From: SAR202 cluster bacterium
Lineage (GTDB): Bacteria; Chloroflexota; Dehalococcoidia; Lucifugimonadales; GCA-2719675
DNA: 64,000 bases
NCBI GenBank assembly: GCA_009392295.1
Contig: VFGW01000010.1
Coordinates: 1 to 64,000 of the forward strand
Direction of reading: 5' to 3'
Part shown: positions 44,996 through 54,270 of the stretch, piece by piece
Layout of the letters: the number at the start of each line of letters is the position of its first letter
Numbering within the stretch: position 1 is the stretch's first letter
The notes under the pieces: model-generated
What the model saw: the letters and a program-made list of their open reading frames with translations, nothing else
What the model was told of the DNA's origin: nothing
The model's database searches: none
Program-made: the position numbers and the translations under genes

Positions 44996-45812
44996 CTGAA
45001 TTTCCCTCCTCATTTGAATTTTCTTTGTCTGTTTGAGTAGACTCTATTTGCTCAGCAGACTTAGATCTTGAAAAAATAGATAATATAGGAGTCCAACCAA
45101 CTACAAAGCCCTGTATTATTATACCTATTACATTAGAAACAATCCAATACAATGCCAAACCTGTTTCAAAAAACAATGTAAAATATCCCAACATTCCAGG
45201 CATCATCCAAAGTAACATACGATTTGTAGATTCTTGCTGCGGGCTAGATGGAGGAGAAGAACTTTTCTGCATAAAAAATGTAGAAATCCCAACTAATATT
45301 GGTAATAAATATGGTAAAGGATTATCAGTAGTAATTTTCCCCAAACTTAATCCTAAAAAATTATCATCTATTGGAATTGCTTGATTAATTCCTGGTAGCC
45401 AAGAATACAACTTATTAGATAACTTAGTCAAATTTTCAGGAGTTGAAGGTAAAGTTCCACGCAAAGCCCAAAAAAGAGCAAAAAATACTGGCATTTGCAA
45501 AAAAGTTGGCCCTAAACAACCCAAGGGACTTACTCCATTTTCTCTATACAATTTCATAGTTTCAGATGAAACTCGAGATCTATCATTTTTATACTTTTCT
45601 TGCAAGCTTTTTAATTTAGGTTGAAGTGAAGCCATAGCCTTAAATTGCTTGCTCTGTCGAATACTTAAAGGAGTTAATGCTCCTCTAACTATAAAAGTAA
45701 AACCTATAATAGCTAAGCCAAAATTATTACTAAATAAGATATAAAGCATTATTAAAATATTGATCATAGGATCAACTAAAACTACATTAAAAAAAACAGA
45801 TATAAAACCCAC
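44889..45812 (-). CDS. yidC: Membrane protein insertase YidC/Oxa1
   Basis: Inserts membrane proteins alone or with SecYEG. The 307-residue product is the short Oxa1-type form without a large extracytoplasmic domain. The first core helix contains FIVRGALTPLSIRQSK, whose R43 is the conserved groove arginine. It is followed by the cytoplasmic hairpin KLKSLQEKYKNDRSR, PLGCLGPTFLQMPVFFALFWAL, and later helices ending LALYWIVSNVIGIIIQ. The C-terminal tail is hydrophilic, then strongly basic (KRIKRRAQRSKNRR), suited to ribosome binding. Start is GTG with AGGAG. The tail overlaps jag. Confidence 0.94.
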   Translation of the reverse strand: MGFISVFFNVVLVDPMINILIMLYILFSNNFGLAIIGFTFIVRGALTPLSIRQSKQFKAMASLQPKLKSLQEKYKNDRSRVSSETMKLYRENGVSPLGCLGPTFLQMPVFFALFWALRGTLPSTPENLTKLSNKLYSWLPGINQAIPIDDNFLGLSLGKITTDNPLPYLLPILVGISTFFMQKSSSPPSSPQQESTNRMLLWMMPGMLGYFTLFFETGLALYWIVSNVIGIIIQGFVVGWTPILSIFSRSKSAEQIESTQTDKENSNEEGNSDEVSGNNSKNSGRSDRNSVKRIKRRAQRSKNRRNR

Positions 45813-45862
45813 TTTTTAATTACTCCTAAATAACAAACTTACAAACATATATTCAAGCATTA

Positions 45863-46990
45863 TTAACAAGCCCTTTCCCAAAGCTTATCCCCGGGAGACG
45901 AAAAACCATCTTCAAGTGAATAAATCCATATCTCATCTAAGTCTCCACTACTCCCCACAGAAATCAAACGTAATGATCCATCTTCTGGGGTAACAATTAA
46001 ATATTCATCAAAAGCTACTAAAGGAGATCTGATTTCTTCCTCTAAATTACAACCACCAACTTCAATACCCGTTTTTACATCTGAAACAATTACACGTCCA
46101 TCCACAGTAGCCAAAGCAATTTTTTCTCCAACTATTACAGGTCTAGAAACTACCGGAGATTCAACTGTTAAAGTCCATTGAATTTGACCAGAATCTTTGT
46201 TTAAGGCATATAATATTCCATCTAAAGAAGGAGCTAGAACTACATCATCAATAATTACTGGATCTGCCCAAAACCAATTGACAGAATCTTCAAATCGCCA
46301 TTTTTCATTCCCAGTCCTTCTATCTAAAGAGTAAAAAGTTGTTCCAAAAGTACCGAAAAATAAATCGTCTCCAAAAATCACGGGTTTAGATACTATTGCT
46401 CCATCAGATTTAAACTTCCAAATCAAATTGCCATCTAGTAAATTTATTGCATATACATGTTGATCGAATGAGCTAATATATACAACACCGTCAATATAAC
46501 TTGGAGTTGACCAAATTTTATTACCTGTTTTAAATCTCCAATCTAAAATTCCTTCAGTAATTGAAAAAGCGTATATATAACCATCAGCACCACCTACAAT
46601 CAACTTGTCGTCAGCAACAATTACACCTCCAATAATATGAGAATCAGAAGGGCCTAATTTACGCACCCAATTATCATCTCCATAAGAATCTATTGAATAA
46701 ATCAAACCATTGTAACCAGCTACAATGATATCATTGTTAAAAATAACAGGATCTCCATAAAAAACTGTATCTTGATCTTTAGATTTTCCTACACCTTTTA
46801 AAGCTCTTGTCCAAAGAATTTGACCAGTTTCAATTTCTAAAGCTCTTAATTCACCCATCTTTGTTGGATAATATAAAGTTCCATCATTTATTACAGGGGG
46901 CGACCAACCAACATTAGCACGATAATTCATACACCCAACAAACATAAATACAAGAAAAATATATATTGTGAATGTAAAAATTTTATTCAA
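45863..46990 (-). CDS. PQQ-repeat (BamB-like) beta-propeller lipoprotein
   Basis: A 375-residue exported lipoprotein: the signal peptide ends FVGC (Cys about 20), then about seven beta-propeller blades, each with a tryptophan-docking motif such as ILWTRALKG, LDWRFKTGNKIW, LIWKFKSDGAIV, EKWRFEDSVNWF and IQWTLTVESPVV. PQQ is probably not bound; the closest functional parallel is BamB, a scaffold in outer-membrane protein assembly. Start is TTG with GGAT upstream. Its position between yidD and yidC suggests a role in envelope protein biogenesis, but a monoderm cell would have no BAM complex. Confidence 0.87.
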   Translation of the reverse strand: MNKIFTFTIYIFLVFMFVGCMNYRANVGWSPPVINDGTLYYPTKMGELRALEIETGQILWTRALKGVGKSKDQDTVFYGDPVIFNNDIIVAGYNGLIYSIDSYGDDNWVRKLGPSDSHIIGGVIVADDKLIVGGADGYIYAFSITEGILDWRFKTGNKIWSTPSYIDGVVYISSFDQHVYAINLLDGNLIWKFKSDGAIVSKPVIFGDDLFFGTFGTTFYSLDRRTGNEKWRFEDSVNWFWADPVIIDDVVLAPSLDGILYALNKDSGQIQWTLTVESPVVSRPVIVGEKIALATVDGRVIVSDVKTGIEVGGCNLEEEIRSPLVAFDEYLIVTPEDGSLRLISVGSSGDLDEIWIYSLEDGFSSPGDKLWERAC

Positions 46991-47029
46991 TTTATTAATC
47001 CAATTTCCCTAAAAATCTATATAAATGTA

Positions 47030-47248
47030 CTAAGGTACAGGATCAAATCCACCAGATTTGACAGGAGTACATCTAAATAATCTTTTAATACCTAATAATA
47101 AACCTCTAATAGTTCCATATTTCAAAATAGCTTCATACATATAAGTAGAACAAGTCGGTTGAAATCTACATACACTACCCGTATATGGAGAAAAAATATT
47201 TTTATACATTAAAATTAATTTTAAACAAATATTATCCAAAATCAACAT
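47030..47248 (-). CDS. yidD: Membrane protein insertion efficiency factor YidD
   Basis: A 72-residue protein with the YidD signature: YKNIFSPYTGSVCRFQPTCSTYMYEAI, seen in parts as FSPYTGSVCRFQPTC, then YGTIRGLLLGIKRLFRC and the end GGFDPVP. Three conserved cysteines are present. It assists YidC-dependent insertion in other bacteria. It follows rnpA by 21 bp in the rpmH-rnpA-yidD order seen across bacteria. Confidence 0.95.
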   Translation of the reverse strand: MLILDNICLKLILMYKNIFSPYTGSVCRFQPTCSTYMYEAILKYGTIRGLLLGIKRLFRCTPVKSGGFDPVP

Positions 47249-47269
47249 TGTCCTTTTAGCACATTACAA

Positions 47270-47593
47270 TCATATTCTTTTGACCAAATTAATTAAAGAA
47301 TTTTTTATATCATCAAAGCTTGCATTACTTGAATTTGGCTTAGCAATTATAAGCAAATCACCTCTAATGTTAGATAGCAAATCCGATAATTGAACAATCT
47401 CTCTTAATCGTCTCTTCAGTTTGTTTCTTACAACAGCATTACCTACATTTTTACCAATTGAAAAACCAACACGACTATTATCTGCGTCATTAAATCTGAA
47501 CAAAATTCTCAAAAAATGATCTGAGTAAGTTTTTCTTCCAGACTTGAACTGTAAAAAATCTTTTGATTTTCTTAGTCTGAATTTTTTTTCCAT
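47270..47593 (-). CDS. rnpA: Ribonuclease P protein component
   Basis: Small basic protein (107 residues) that helps RNase P RNA bind and cut precursor tRNAs. The N-terminal FRLRKSKDF contacts the leader, RVGFSIGKNVG is the central strand region, and VVRNKLKRRLRE is the RNR signature helix. It begins 27 bp after rpmH stops on the same strand, the near-universal pairing. Confidence 0.95.
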   Translation of the reverse strand: MEKKFRLRKSKDFLQFKSGRKTYSDHFLRILFRFNDADNSRVGFSIGKNVGNAVVRNKLKRRLREIVQLSDLLSNIRGDLLIIAKPNSSNASFDDIKNSLINLVKRI

Positions 47594-47620
47594 TAGTCTA
47601 AAGGTGATAAAAAACGAACG

Positions 47621-47758
47621 TCAAACAGAAAGACGTTTTCTTCCTTTAAACATCCTACGTTTAAGTAGATTTCTGCCACCAGGAGATGACATCCTAGCCC
47701 GAAAGCCATGAGTTCTACTTCTTCGTCTTTTTTTTGGTTGATATGTTCGTTTAGGCAT
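47621..47758 (-). CDS. rpmH: 50S ribosomal protein L34
   Basis: A 45-codon frame encodes a classic L34: start [19 protein letters not shown], then RMSSPGG, NLLKRR and a basic end GRKRLSV. It is the smallest gene here and sits directly upstream of rnpA. No Shine-Dalgarno precedes the ATG (47758), and the predicted transcription start is only a few bases upstream, so the message may be almost leaderless. No DnaA boxes or dnaA gene are next to it, unlike the classical origin region. Confidence 0.97.
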   Translation of the reverse strand: MPKRTYQPKKRRRSRTHGFRARMSSPGGRNLLKRRMFKGRKRLSV

Positions 47759-47771
47759 AATATTACTACTG

Positions 47772-47801
47772 ATTATATGCAGTGTTCTTAATAAGTGTCA
47801 A
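47772..47801 (-). promoter_or_regulatory. Consensus sigma-70-type promoter of rpmH
   Basis: On the minus strand, perfect TTGACA (47796-47801) and TATAAT (47772-47777) hexamers are 18 bp apart. Transcription would start near 47765, about seven bases before the rpmH ATG. This is the best promoter match seen in the window. Confidence 0.85.
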
Positions 47802-47894
47802 TTTATATAGCTAAAATTTGCATAATTACATTATGATTTTCTTAATAACTTTTATAAAATAGTATACCTTAATTAACATCGCTAAAGGGCTATC

Positions 47895-50471
47895 ATGCAT
47901 ACACCAGCACGACTGCAATATTTAAAAATCAAAAAACAGCATGAAAATGAACTGCTTTTATTCAGAATGGGTGACTTTTATGAAACATTTGATTCGGATG
48001 CTGAACTTTTATCACATGAATTAGATATTGCATTAACTTCTAGAGAAATGGGCAAAGGTGAAAAGATACCTTTAGCAGGATTTCCATATCATTCACTCGA
48101 AACATATTTATCAAAACTAATTTCCAAAGGACATCATATAGCAATTTGTGAACAAACTAGTGATCCTGCAACTTCTAAAGGTATAGTCTCAAGAGAGGTG
48201 GTCAGAATAGTTACGCCTGGCACAATAATTGAAGAATCAATTTTAGATAAAAAATCAAATAATTATCTTGTATCTATATTCGAAGAAAATAATTTGTTCG
48301 GATTATCATATGTTGATATAACTACAGGAGAATTCGCAACAACTCAATTAAACTCTTCGAAAATACATTCGGAAATTTCCAGATTAAATCCTTCAGAAGT
48401 ATTGATACAAGAAAAAACTGTAAATAATTTAGATTTATCAACTTTTAAAACAACTGAAATCTCAAAAGATTATTATTCGCTACCACATTCAATCGAGGAA
48501 ATAAAAAATTATTTCAAAATCAAATCCCTAGAACCTTTCGGCTGCGAAAATTTACCTTTAGCTATTCAAGCTTCTGGGTCAATATTGAAATATGTAAAAA
48601 GAAACAGAAAAAATTCAATAGTTCCAGTAACAAAATTAACGACTTATTCGGCAGAAAATTTTATGATTTTGGACAAACAAACTAGTAACAATCTTGAAAT
48701 TTTCCGTGGTGGAAGAGACAACAATCAAAAACACTCTCTATTATCGGTTCTTGATTCAACTAAAACTCCCATGGGCGCTAGAATGTTAAAACGATGGCTT
48801 GGACAACCCTTATTAAATATTGATCAACTTGAAAAACGATTAGATTCCGTAGAATCTCTATTTCAAAACACTCAAATTAGATCAAAATCAATTCAAATAT
48901 TAAATTCGATTTCAGATATCGAAAGAATCATAAATAACATATCTATTGGTAACACAAACCCAAGAGAAGTATTTACACTTGCAAATAGTTTAGAACAGTG
49001 TGAAAAAGTCCAAAAAGAAATCAACAAAGACCAAAAAATATATCAAAAACTTTCTTGGATAATGAAAAAACTAAGTAACAATACCAAAATCATAAACATA
49101 ATTAAAAGTGCAATTTCAGAAAATCCTCCATTAACATTAATTGATGGTTCAGCAATCAAAAAAGGATTCTCCATAGAACTAGATACATTAATCGAAAAAT
49201 CTAAGCAATCAAAATCTTACTTCTCTTCATTAGAAAAACGAGAAAGAGAACGTACCCAAATTAAATCCTTAAAAGTAGGATATAACAAAGTGTTTGGATA
49301 CTATATAGAAATCAGAAACGCTAATCTCGAAAAAACTCCGGAAAATTATATTAGAAGACAAACTTTAGTTGGAGCAGAAAGATTTATTACAAACGAGATG
49401 AAAACACATGAATCACAAATCCTAAACATACAGGAAAATATTGTTGATCTAACCAATCAAATATTCCATGATTTATGTGTAAAAATTACTTCTGTGATTG
49501 AAGAAATTTTATCCACCTCAAATGCAATTTCAAAATTAGATACCATTTGTTCATTATCTCAGGTAGCAATAGAAAACCAATATATTAAGCCCGTATTAAC
49601 CAAAAAAAATGTTTTGGAAATCAATGATGGAAGACATCCAGTGGTAGAACAAATAGCTCCAGACAAAATGTTTATTCCTAACAATTTAAATCTATCGAAT
49701 TCAAAAGATCAATTAATTATACTTACGGGACCAAACATGTCTGGAAAATCTACCTATATTCGCCAAACTGGAGTAATTACTCTCCTCGCTCAAATAGGTA
49801 GTTTTGTCCCAGCATCTTCTGCTACTATTGGGCTAGTAGATCGAATATTTACACGAGTTGGCCTTCAAGACGACCTATCTTTAGGACAATCAACTTTCAT
49901 GGTAGAAATGCTAGAAACAGCTTCGATACTTAATCATGCTACTAACAAATCTTTGATAATCCTTGATGAAATTGGTAGAGGAACCAGTACCTATGATGGC
50001 CTAGCAATTGCTCAATCTATAGCTGAATTTATACACAATAACTCTAAACTTGGATGTAGAACATTATTTGCAACTCATTATCATGAATTAACCGAACTTT
50101 CTAAATTTTTAAAACGAGTAGCTAATTATACTGTTGACGTATCTGAAAAAGATGGTGAAATAATTTTCCTTCATAACATTATTAAAGGTACAAGTAATAA
50201 AAGTTATGGAATTCATGTAGCAAAACTTGCAGGAATTCCTAAACAAATCATTCCAAGAGCTTATGAAATACTCAACGAACTAGAACAACAAACAAATTTT
50301 AAAAATACTGACCAAAAATCAAAACCTGAAAAACAATTGCCATTGATAACACAAAACACAATTATTAAATCCAAATTAAATTCAATCGACATAAACAAAA
50401 TCACTCCGATAGAAGCAATAAATGAGTTAGCAAACCTAATTAAACTATCCGAAAAAGACAATGATGTATAA
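47895..50471 (+). CDS. mutS: DNA mismatch repair protein MutS
   Basis: Recognises mismatches and starts repair. The 858-residue protein has the mismatch-binding N-terminus (LLFRMGDFYETFDSDAELL, with the Phe-x-Glu wedge as FYETF), lever and clamp regions, and the ABC-type ATPase with LTGPNMSGKSTYIRQTG (P-loop about 612-619), VGLQDDLSLGQSTFMVEM, LIILDEIGRGTSTYDGLA and ATHYHELTEL. A C-terminal helix-turn-helix region follows. Length fits MutS1. It is divergent from rpmH; mutL is not in the window. Confidence 0.98.
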   Translation: MHTPARLQYLKIKKQHENELLLFRMGDFYETFDSDAELLSHELDIALTSREMGKGEKIPLAGFPYHSLETYLSKLISKGHHIAICEQTSDPATSKGIVSREVVRIVTPGTIIEESILDKKSNNYLVSIFEENNLFGLSYVDITTGEFATTQLNSSKIHSEISRLNPSEVLIQEKTVNNLDLSTFKTTEISKDYYSLPHSIEEIKNYFKIKSLEPFGCENLPLAIQASGSILKYVKRNRKNSIVPVTKLTTYSAENFMILDKQTSNNLEIFRGGRDNNQKHSLLSVLDSTKTPMGARMLKRWLGQPLLNIDQLEKRLDSVESLFQNTQIRSKSIQILNSISDIERIINNISIGNTNPREVFTLANSLEQCEKVQKEINKDQKIYQKLSWIMKKLSNNTKIINIIKSAISENPPLTLIDGSAIKKGFSIELDTLIEKSKQSKSYFSSLEKRERERTQIKSLKVGYNKVFGYYIEIRNANLEKTPENYIRRQTLVGAERFITNEMKTHESQILNIQENIVDLTNQIFHDLCVKITSVIEEILSTSNAISKLDTICSLSQVAIENQYIKPVLTKKNVLEINDGRHPVVEQIAPDKMFIPNNLNLSNSKDQLIILTGPNMSGKSTYIRQTGVITLLAQIGSFVPASSATIGLVDRIFTRVGLQDDLSLGQSTFMVEMLETASILNHATNKSLIILDEIGRGTSTYDGLAIAQSIAEFIHNNSKLGCRTLFATHYHELTELSKFLKRVANYTVDVSEKDGEIIFLHNIIKGTSNKSYGIHVAKLAGIPKQIIPRAYEILNELEQQTNFKNTDQKSKPEKQLPLITQNTIIKSKLNSIDINKITPIEAINELANLIKLSEKDNDV

Positions 50472-50563
50472 CAAAAATTATTAATCAATATGATTTCTTG
50501 ACTCAAATTAATTCAGATAATAAGCTTTGAAGGTGTTGAACATATAAAAATGGAATCAATTAA

Positions 50564-51340
50564 ATGAAATCTCCAAAAGAATTAAGAAAACTTATTAGAA
50601 ACTCAAAAATACAAACTCAAACGGGGGGTTTAGCTCCAAAATTCGTCCAAACAAATCTAGTTATCCTCCCTAAAGAAAATGCTTTTGATTTCCTATTGTT
50701 TTGTAATAGAAATCCAAAACCCTGTCCTATTATTGAAGTTCTAGAAGAAGGAAAGTTTGAAGCTATTACAAGTGCCCCTGAATCAGATATTAGATTCGAC
50801 GTTCCAAAATATCGAATATATGAAAAAGGTAAATTAGTAAATGAGCCAACAAGTATTGAAAAATACTGGAAAAAAGATTTTGTTTCTTTCCTGTTAGGAT
50901 GTAGTTTTACTTTTGAGGCAGCATTAATAGACGCAGAAATCAACGTTAGGCATTTGCAAGAAAACAAAACAGTTCCAATGTTTATTACATCAATTAAAAC
51001 AATCGAATCTGGAATATTTTCAGGACCTCTTGTAGTTACAATGAGGCCAATTAAAAAATCACAAATAGTCAAAACAATTCAAATAACTTCAAGATTCCCA
51101 AATGTCCATGGTTCCCCAATACATATAGGAAATCCCGATGAAATAGGTATTAAAGATATATTAAAACCAGATTTTGGTGATCCAGTAACAATCAATACAA
51201 ACGAAGTCCCCGTTTTTTGGGCTTGTGGTATTACCCCTCAATTAGCAGCTTTGAATTCAAAACCTCCGCTGATGATAACTCATTCACCTGGTCATATGTT
51301 TATTACAGATATCAAAAATGAAACAATATCTGTTTTATAA
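50564..51340 (+). CDS. DUF1445 / YcsI family protein, probable D-glutamate cyclase part
   Basis: A 258-residue DUF1445 (YcsI) family protein. Visible motifs are KFVQTNLVILPKENAFDFL, NPKPCPIIEVLE, the long DFVSFLLGCSFTFEAAL, and RFPNVHGSPIHIG, with VPVFWACGITPQLA and ITHSPGHMF near the end. In mammals the mitochondrial enzyme DGLUCY joins a DUF1445 domain to a DUF4392 domain and converts D-glutamate to 5-oxo-D-proline. Here the DUF4392-like gene is the next one, 27 bp away, so the two may form a split version. Function is inference from the family. Confidence 0.85.
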   Translation: MKSPKELRKLIRNSKIQTQTGGLAPKFVQTNLVILPKENAFDFLLFCNRNPKPCPIIEVLEEGKFEAITSAPESDIRFDVPKYRIYEKGKLVNEPTSIEKYWKKDFVSFLLGCSFTFEAALIDAEINVRHLQENKTVPMFITSIKTIESGIFSGPLVVTMRPIKKSQIVKTIQITSRFPNVHGSPIHIGNPDEIGIKDILKPDFGDPVTINTNEVPVFWACGITPQLAALNSKPPLMITHSPGHMFITDIKNETISVL

Positions 51341-51367
51341 ATAAAAATTCATAAAAAGGAATAATTA

Positions 51368-52222
51368 TTGAAAACATCTATTGAAGACATCATTTTACAA
51401 AATGACAAAAGAGAAATTTCAAATCTTAGAAATTTACTTGAGGAAAATTTTTGTGACCAATCTGCTGAGTTGATTATTTCTAATCCAAATACAGCTCTAA
51501 TTACTACTGGGTTTTTCATTATTGGAGCAAACCAGCCTGAAACTGATGGTCCTCCTGGAGCAGTAGCAATAGGTGATTCTTTAGAATCAATAGGATTCAA
51601 AGTCATATATATAACTGATAAAATCTCCAGCTTTGTAATGCGAAAGCTTACAAATTCTGAAGTGATAGAATTTCCTATTACAGATCATGCTTCAAGCAAG
51701 AAAATTTCTAAACAAATCATAGATTCTGTACAACCATCAATTCTGATTTCGATAGAACGGTGTGGATTTACATCTGAAAAAAAATATAAAAACATGGCCG
51801 GGAAAGACATTAGCAAAAACAATGCGAAAATTGATTACCTATTTGATTATAATATACCTTCAGTAGGAATAGGAGATGGAGGGAATGAAATTGGAATGGG
51901 TAACCTTCAAGTTGATATACCAAAACTGATTTCGAAAGTAAAAGATCCATGCATAACTAAAACATCAAAACTAATAATTAGCAGCGTGTCTAATTGGGGA
52001 GCATATGGACTAATTACTGCACTTTCAATTAAAATGAAGAAAAATCTGTTACCTACATTAGATGATGAAGCTACCAGAATTAACACAAGTGTACAATCAG
52101 GCGCAGTAGATGGGTTTTCAAAAATGAATATCAATAAAGTTGATAGTTTCACGTTAGAAGAAAATCTAAATAAATTACATCAATTGCACCAATTACTTCA
52201 AAAATTAAAAATCTCAAATTAA
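51368..52222 (+). CDS. DUF4392 protein, probable D-glutamate cyclase partner
   Basis: A 284-residue protein matching the C-terminal domain of D-glutamate cyclase (DUF4392). It has ALITTGFFIIGANQPETDGPPG split here as TTGFFI and PETDGPPGAVAI, then SILISIERCGF, the glycine-rich VGIGDGGNEIGMG and SNWGAYGLITALS. Start is TTG (51368) with AAGGA eight bases upstream. It lies between the DUF1445 gene and an MDR oxidoreductase (6 bp gap), so all three are probably co-transcribed. Confidence 0.85.
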   Translation: MKTSIEDIILQNDKREISNLRNLLEENFCDQSAELIISNPNTALITTGFFIIGANQPETDGPPGAVAIGDSLESIGFKVIYITDKISSFVMRKLTNSEVIEFPITDHASSKKISKQIIDSVQPSILISIERCGFTSEKKYKNMAGKDISKNNAKIDYLFDYNIPSVGIGDGGNEIGMGNLQVDIPKLISKVKDPCITKTSKLIISSVSNWGAYGLITALSIKMKKNLLPTLDDEATRINTSVQSGAVDGFSKMNINKVDSFTLEENLNKLHQLHQLLQKLKISN

Positions 52223-52228
52223 TCAAAA

Positions 52229-53263
52229 ATGAAATCTGTATTTATCAATAAACATGGTTCAATTAATGTATTAAATTATGGAGAACTCCCAGAAGGTATC
52301 CCTAAATCAACTGAAGTAAAAATAAAAGTATATGCATGCTCTTTAAATCGATTAGATATATTTACAAGAATGGGTATTAAAGGAATTAAATTAAATTTCG
52401 AAACCCCTCATATCCTTGGTGGAGATTTCGCTGGAGAAATTACCCAAATTGGATCAAAAGTTACCGACAGAAAAATTGGAGATAGAGTTGTCGTTAATCC
52501 CAGCGTAATTTGTAATAGATGTGAGAATTGTATCCAAGGTGTAACTGAGTTGTGTTCAAATCCAGGACGTATTGGATTAACTTCAAACGGCGGAAATGCA
52601 GAATTCTCAATAATACCTTCTACTAATACATATAAGATACCAAAAACAATTTCTTTTCATGAAGCAGCAACATTACCAACAGTATATTTAACAGCCTGGA
52701 CAATGTTAACTCGTAAAGCACAATTAAAAGATTCTGAAACCGTATTAATCATTTCTGGGTCAAGCGGGGTAGGTGCTGCAGCGATTCAAATTGCAAAAAA
52801 TGTAATTCAAGCTCAAGTGATTACAACAACAAGTACAAAAGAAAAAGCAGTAAAAGCAAAAGCACTTGGTGCAGATCATGTAATCCTACATGAAGAAGAT
52901 ATCCATAAAAAAATTAATCAAATTACAAGCAACAGAGGGGTCAATGTAATAATTGATCATATGGGTCAATCAACTTGGGAAAATAATTTCGAATTATTAT
53001 CTAAAGGGGGTAGATTTTGTATATGTGGTGTTACTTCTGGATATAAAGGAGAAATTCATCTAGGAAAAATATTTGCAAATAACCAAAGTATACACGGAAC
53101 ATTCATGGGTAGACACCAAGACCTAGAAAAATTAATCCGGTTAGCAGAAGATAAAAAAATTGGAAATATAATCGATTCCGAATTTCCACTTGAAGAAACC
53201 AAAGATGCTCACTTGCGAATGGAAAAACAATCTTTCTTTGGAAAAATTGTTATCTCTATATAA
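52229..53263 (+). CDS. Zinc-binding medium-chain dehydrogenase/reductase
   Basis: A 344-residue MDR oxidoreductase. The GroES-like domain has LGGDFAGEI and PSVICNRCENCIQGVTELC, whose four cysteines (CNRC..C...C) form the structural zinc site. The catalytic Cys of classical alcohol dehydrogenases is not obvious near residue 35 (YACSLNRLD has a Cys, then Asn-Arg). The Rossmann loop is ISGSSGVGAAAIQIA, as in quinone oxidoreductase and crotonyl-CoA-type reductases. It starts 6 bp after the D-glutamate cyclase pair, but a link is unproven. Confidence 0.87.
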   Translation: MKSVFINKHGSINVLNYGELPEGIPKSTEVKIKVYACSLNRLDIFTRMGIKGIKLNFETPHILGGDFAGEITQIGSKVTDRKIGDRVVVNPSVICNRCENCIQGVTELCSNPGRIGLTSNGGNAEFSIIPSTNTYKIPKTISFHEAATLPTVYLTAWTMLTRKAQLKDSETVLIISGSSGVGAAAIQIAKNVIQAQVITTTSTKEKAVKAKALGADHVILHEEDIHKKINQITSNRGVNVIIDHMGQSTWENNFELLSKGGRFCICGVTSGYKGEIHLGKIFANNQSIHGTFMGRHQDLEKLIRLAEDKKIGNIIDSEFPLEETKDAHLRMEKQSFFGKIVISI

Positions 53264-53282
53264 CAAAATGTTCAGTATTATA

Positions 53283-54122
53283 TCAATTACTCAATCTGAT
53301 ATTATGAAAAATATAATGGTTCGCATATCCTGCATAATCACCAAAATACCTTCTTGCCCAGTCTCTGATTAATATAGCTGATAATTTTCCCCCACCTAAG
53401 TAATTGTTTGTAATTGCCCTGTTAATCCAAACATCTACTGGAAACGCATCTAATTTATTAAATCCAAATAACAATACACAATTAGCAACTTTATCTCCAA
53501 CTCCAGGAAAAGCTGTCAATATTTTCAAAGATTCATCATAAGGCAATTCATAAATTTTATCTAAAAGTATTTCACCAGATTCAATCATTTTTGCTGATTC
53601 ATAAATATACTCGGAACGAAAACCAAATTTCAATTCTCTTAATAAATCTGGTCCAGCATAAATTATATCTTTAGGTTTTGGAAAAGATTGTCTGTAATAA
53701 TTACTTAAATGAATATTATCCCCCAAATTAAGACACAAATCTTCAATATTTTTAGAGATCCGTTTAATATTTGATACAGATGAACAAATAAATGAAATTA
53801 AACATTCCCAAGGATCTTGTTTCAAAATTCGCATACCTTTATGTTTTTTGATGGAATTTTTTATAAATTCATCTTTAGATAATTGATTATAAATTTTATT
53901 GATATTTAAATCTAAATTAAAATATTTATTTGTTAAATCAGACAGTAAAACTTCATCGATATCATCACAATGTACTTCAATTGCGTTATCAAGTTGTTTA
54001 ACTTTTACAACTTTGTCATTTATTATTCCATAATACCAGTCATCAATCTTACGCCATCGAAAAACTTGTCCACTAAATAAAGTAGATTCTATATCAAAAT
54101 AAGATTTAATATTTATAATCAT
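53283..54122 (-). CDS. ogg: 8-oxoguanine DNA glycosylase (OGG1 type)
   Basis: Bifunctional glycosylase/lyase that removes 8-oxoguanine. The 279-residue product begins with the OGG-N strand region (LFSGQVFRWRKIDDWYYG), contains KQDPWECLISFICSSVSNI, and has the HhH-GPD motif AFPGVGDKVANCVLLFG with catalytic K211, followed by FPVDVWINRAI with D230. The 19-residue spacing between Lys and Asp equals that of human OGG1. It is convergent with the MDR gene, 19 bp apart. Confidence 0.92.
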   Translation of the reverse strand: MIINIKSYFDIESTLFSGQVFRWRKIDDWYYGIINDKVVKVKQLDNAIEVHCDDIDEVLLSDLTNKYFNLDLNINKIYNQLSKDEFIKNSIKKHKGMRILKQDPWECLISFICSSVSNIKRISKNIEDLCLNLGDNIHLSNYYRQSFPKPKDIIYAGPDLLRELKFGFRSEYIYESAKMIESGEILLDKIYELPYDESLKILTAFPGVGDKVANCVLLFGFNKLDAFPVDVWINRAITNNYLGGGKLSAILIRDWARRYFGDYAGYANHYIFHNIRLSN

Positions 54123-54270
54123 TAATTACTATATAAAACTCAAAAAAATTTGTTACACCAAAAATCTTGTAAATTATTCATCGAAAATTCTATTTTAAAC
54201 GTTCAGAAATTTTATATCTAATATAAAATTTGAGTTTAAATATCATTTTTCAAAATATAAAAAGTTTATT

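Noticed and set aside
47759..47894. Possible replication origin next to rpmH
   Set aside because: rpmH often lies by dnaA and oriC, but no DnaA-box cluster (TTATCCACA-like) and no dnaA gene are present; the neighbour is mutS.
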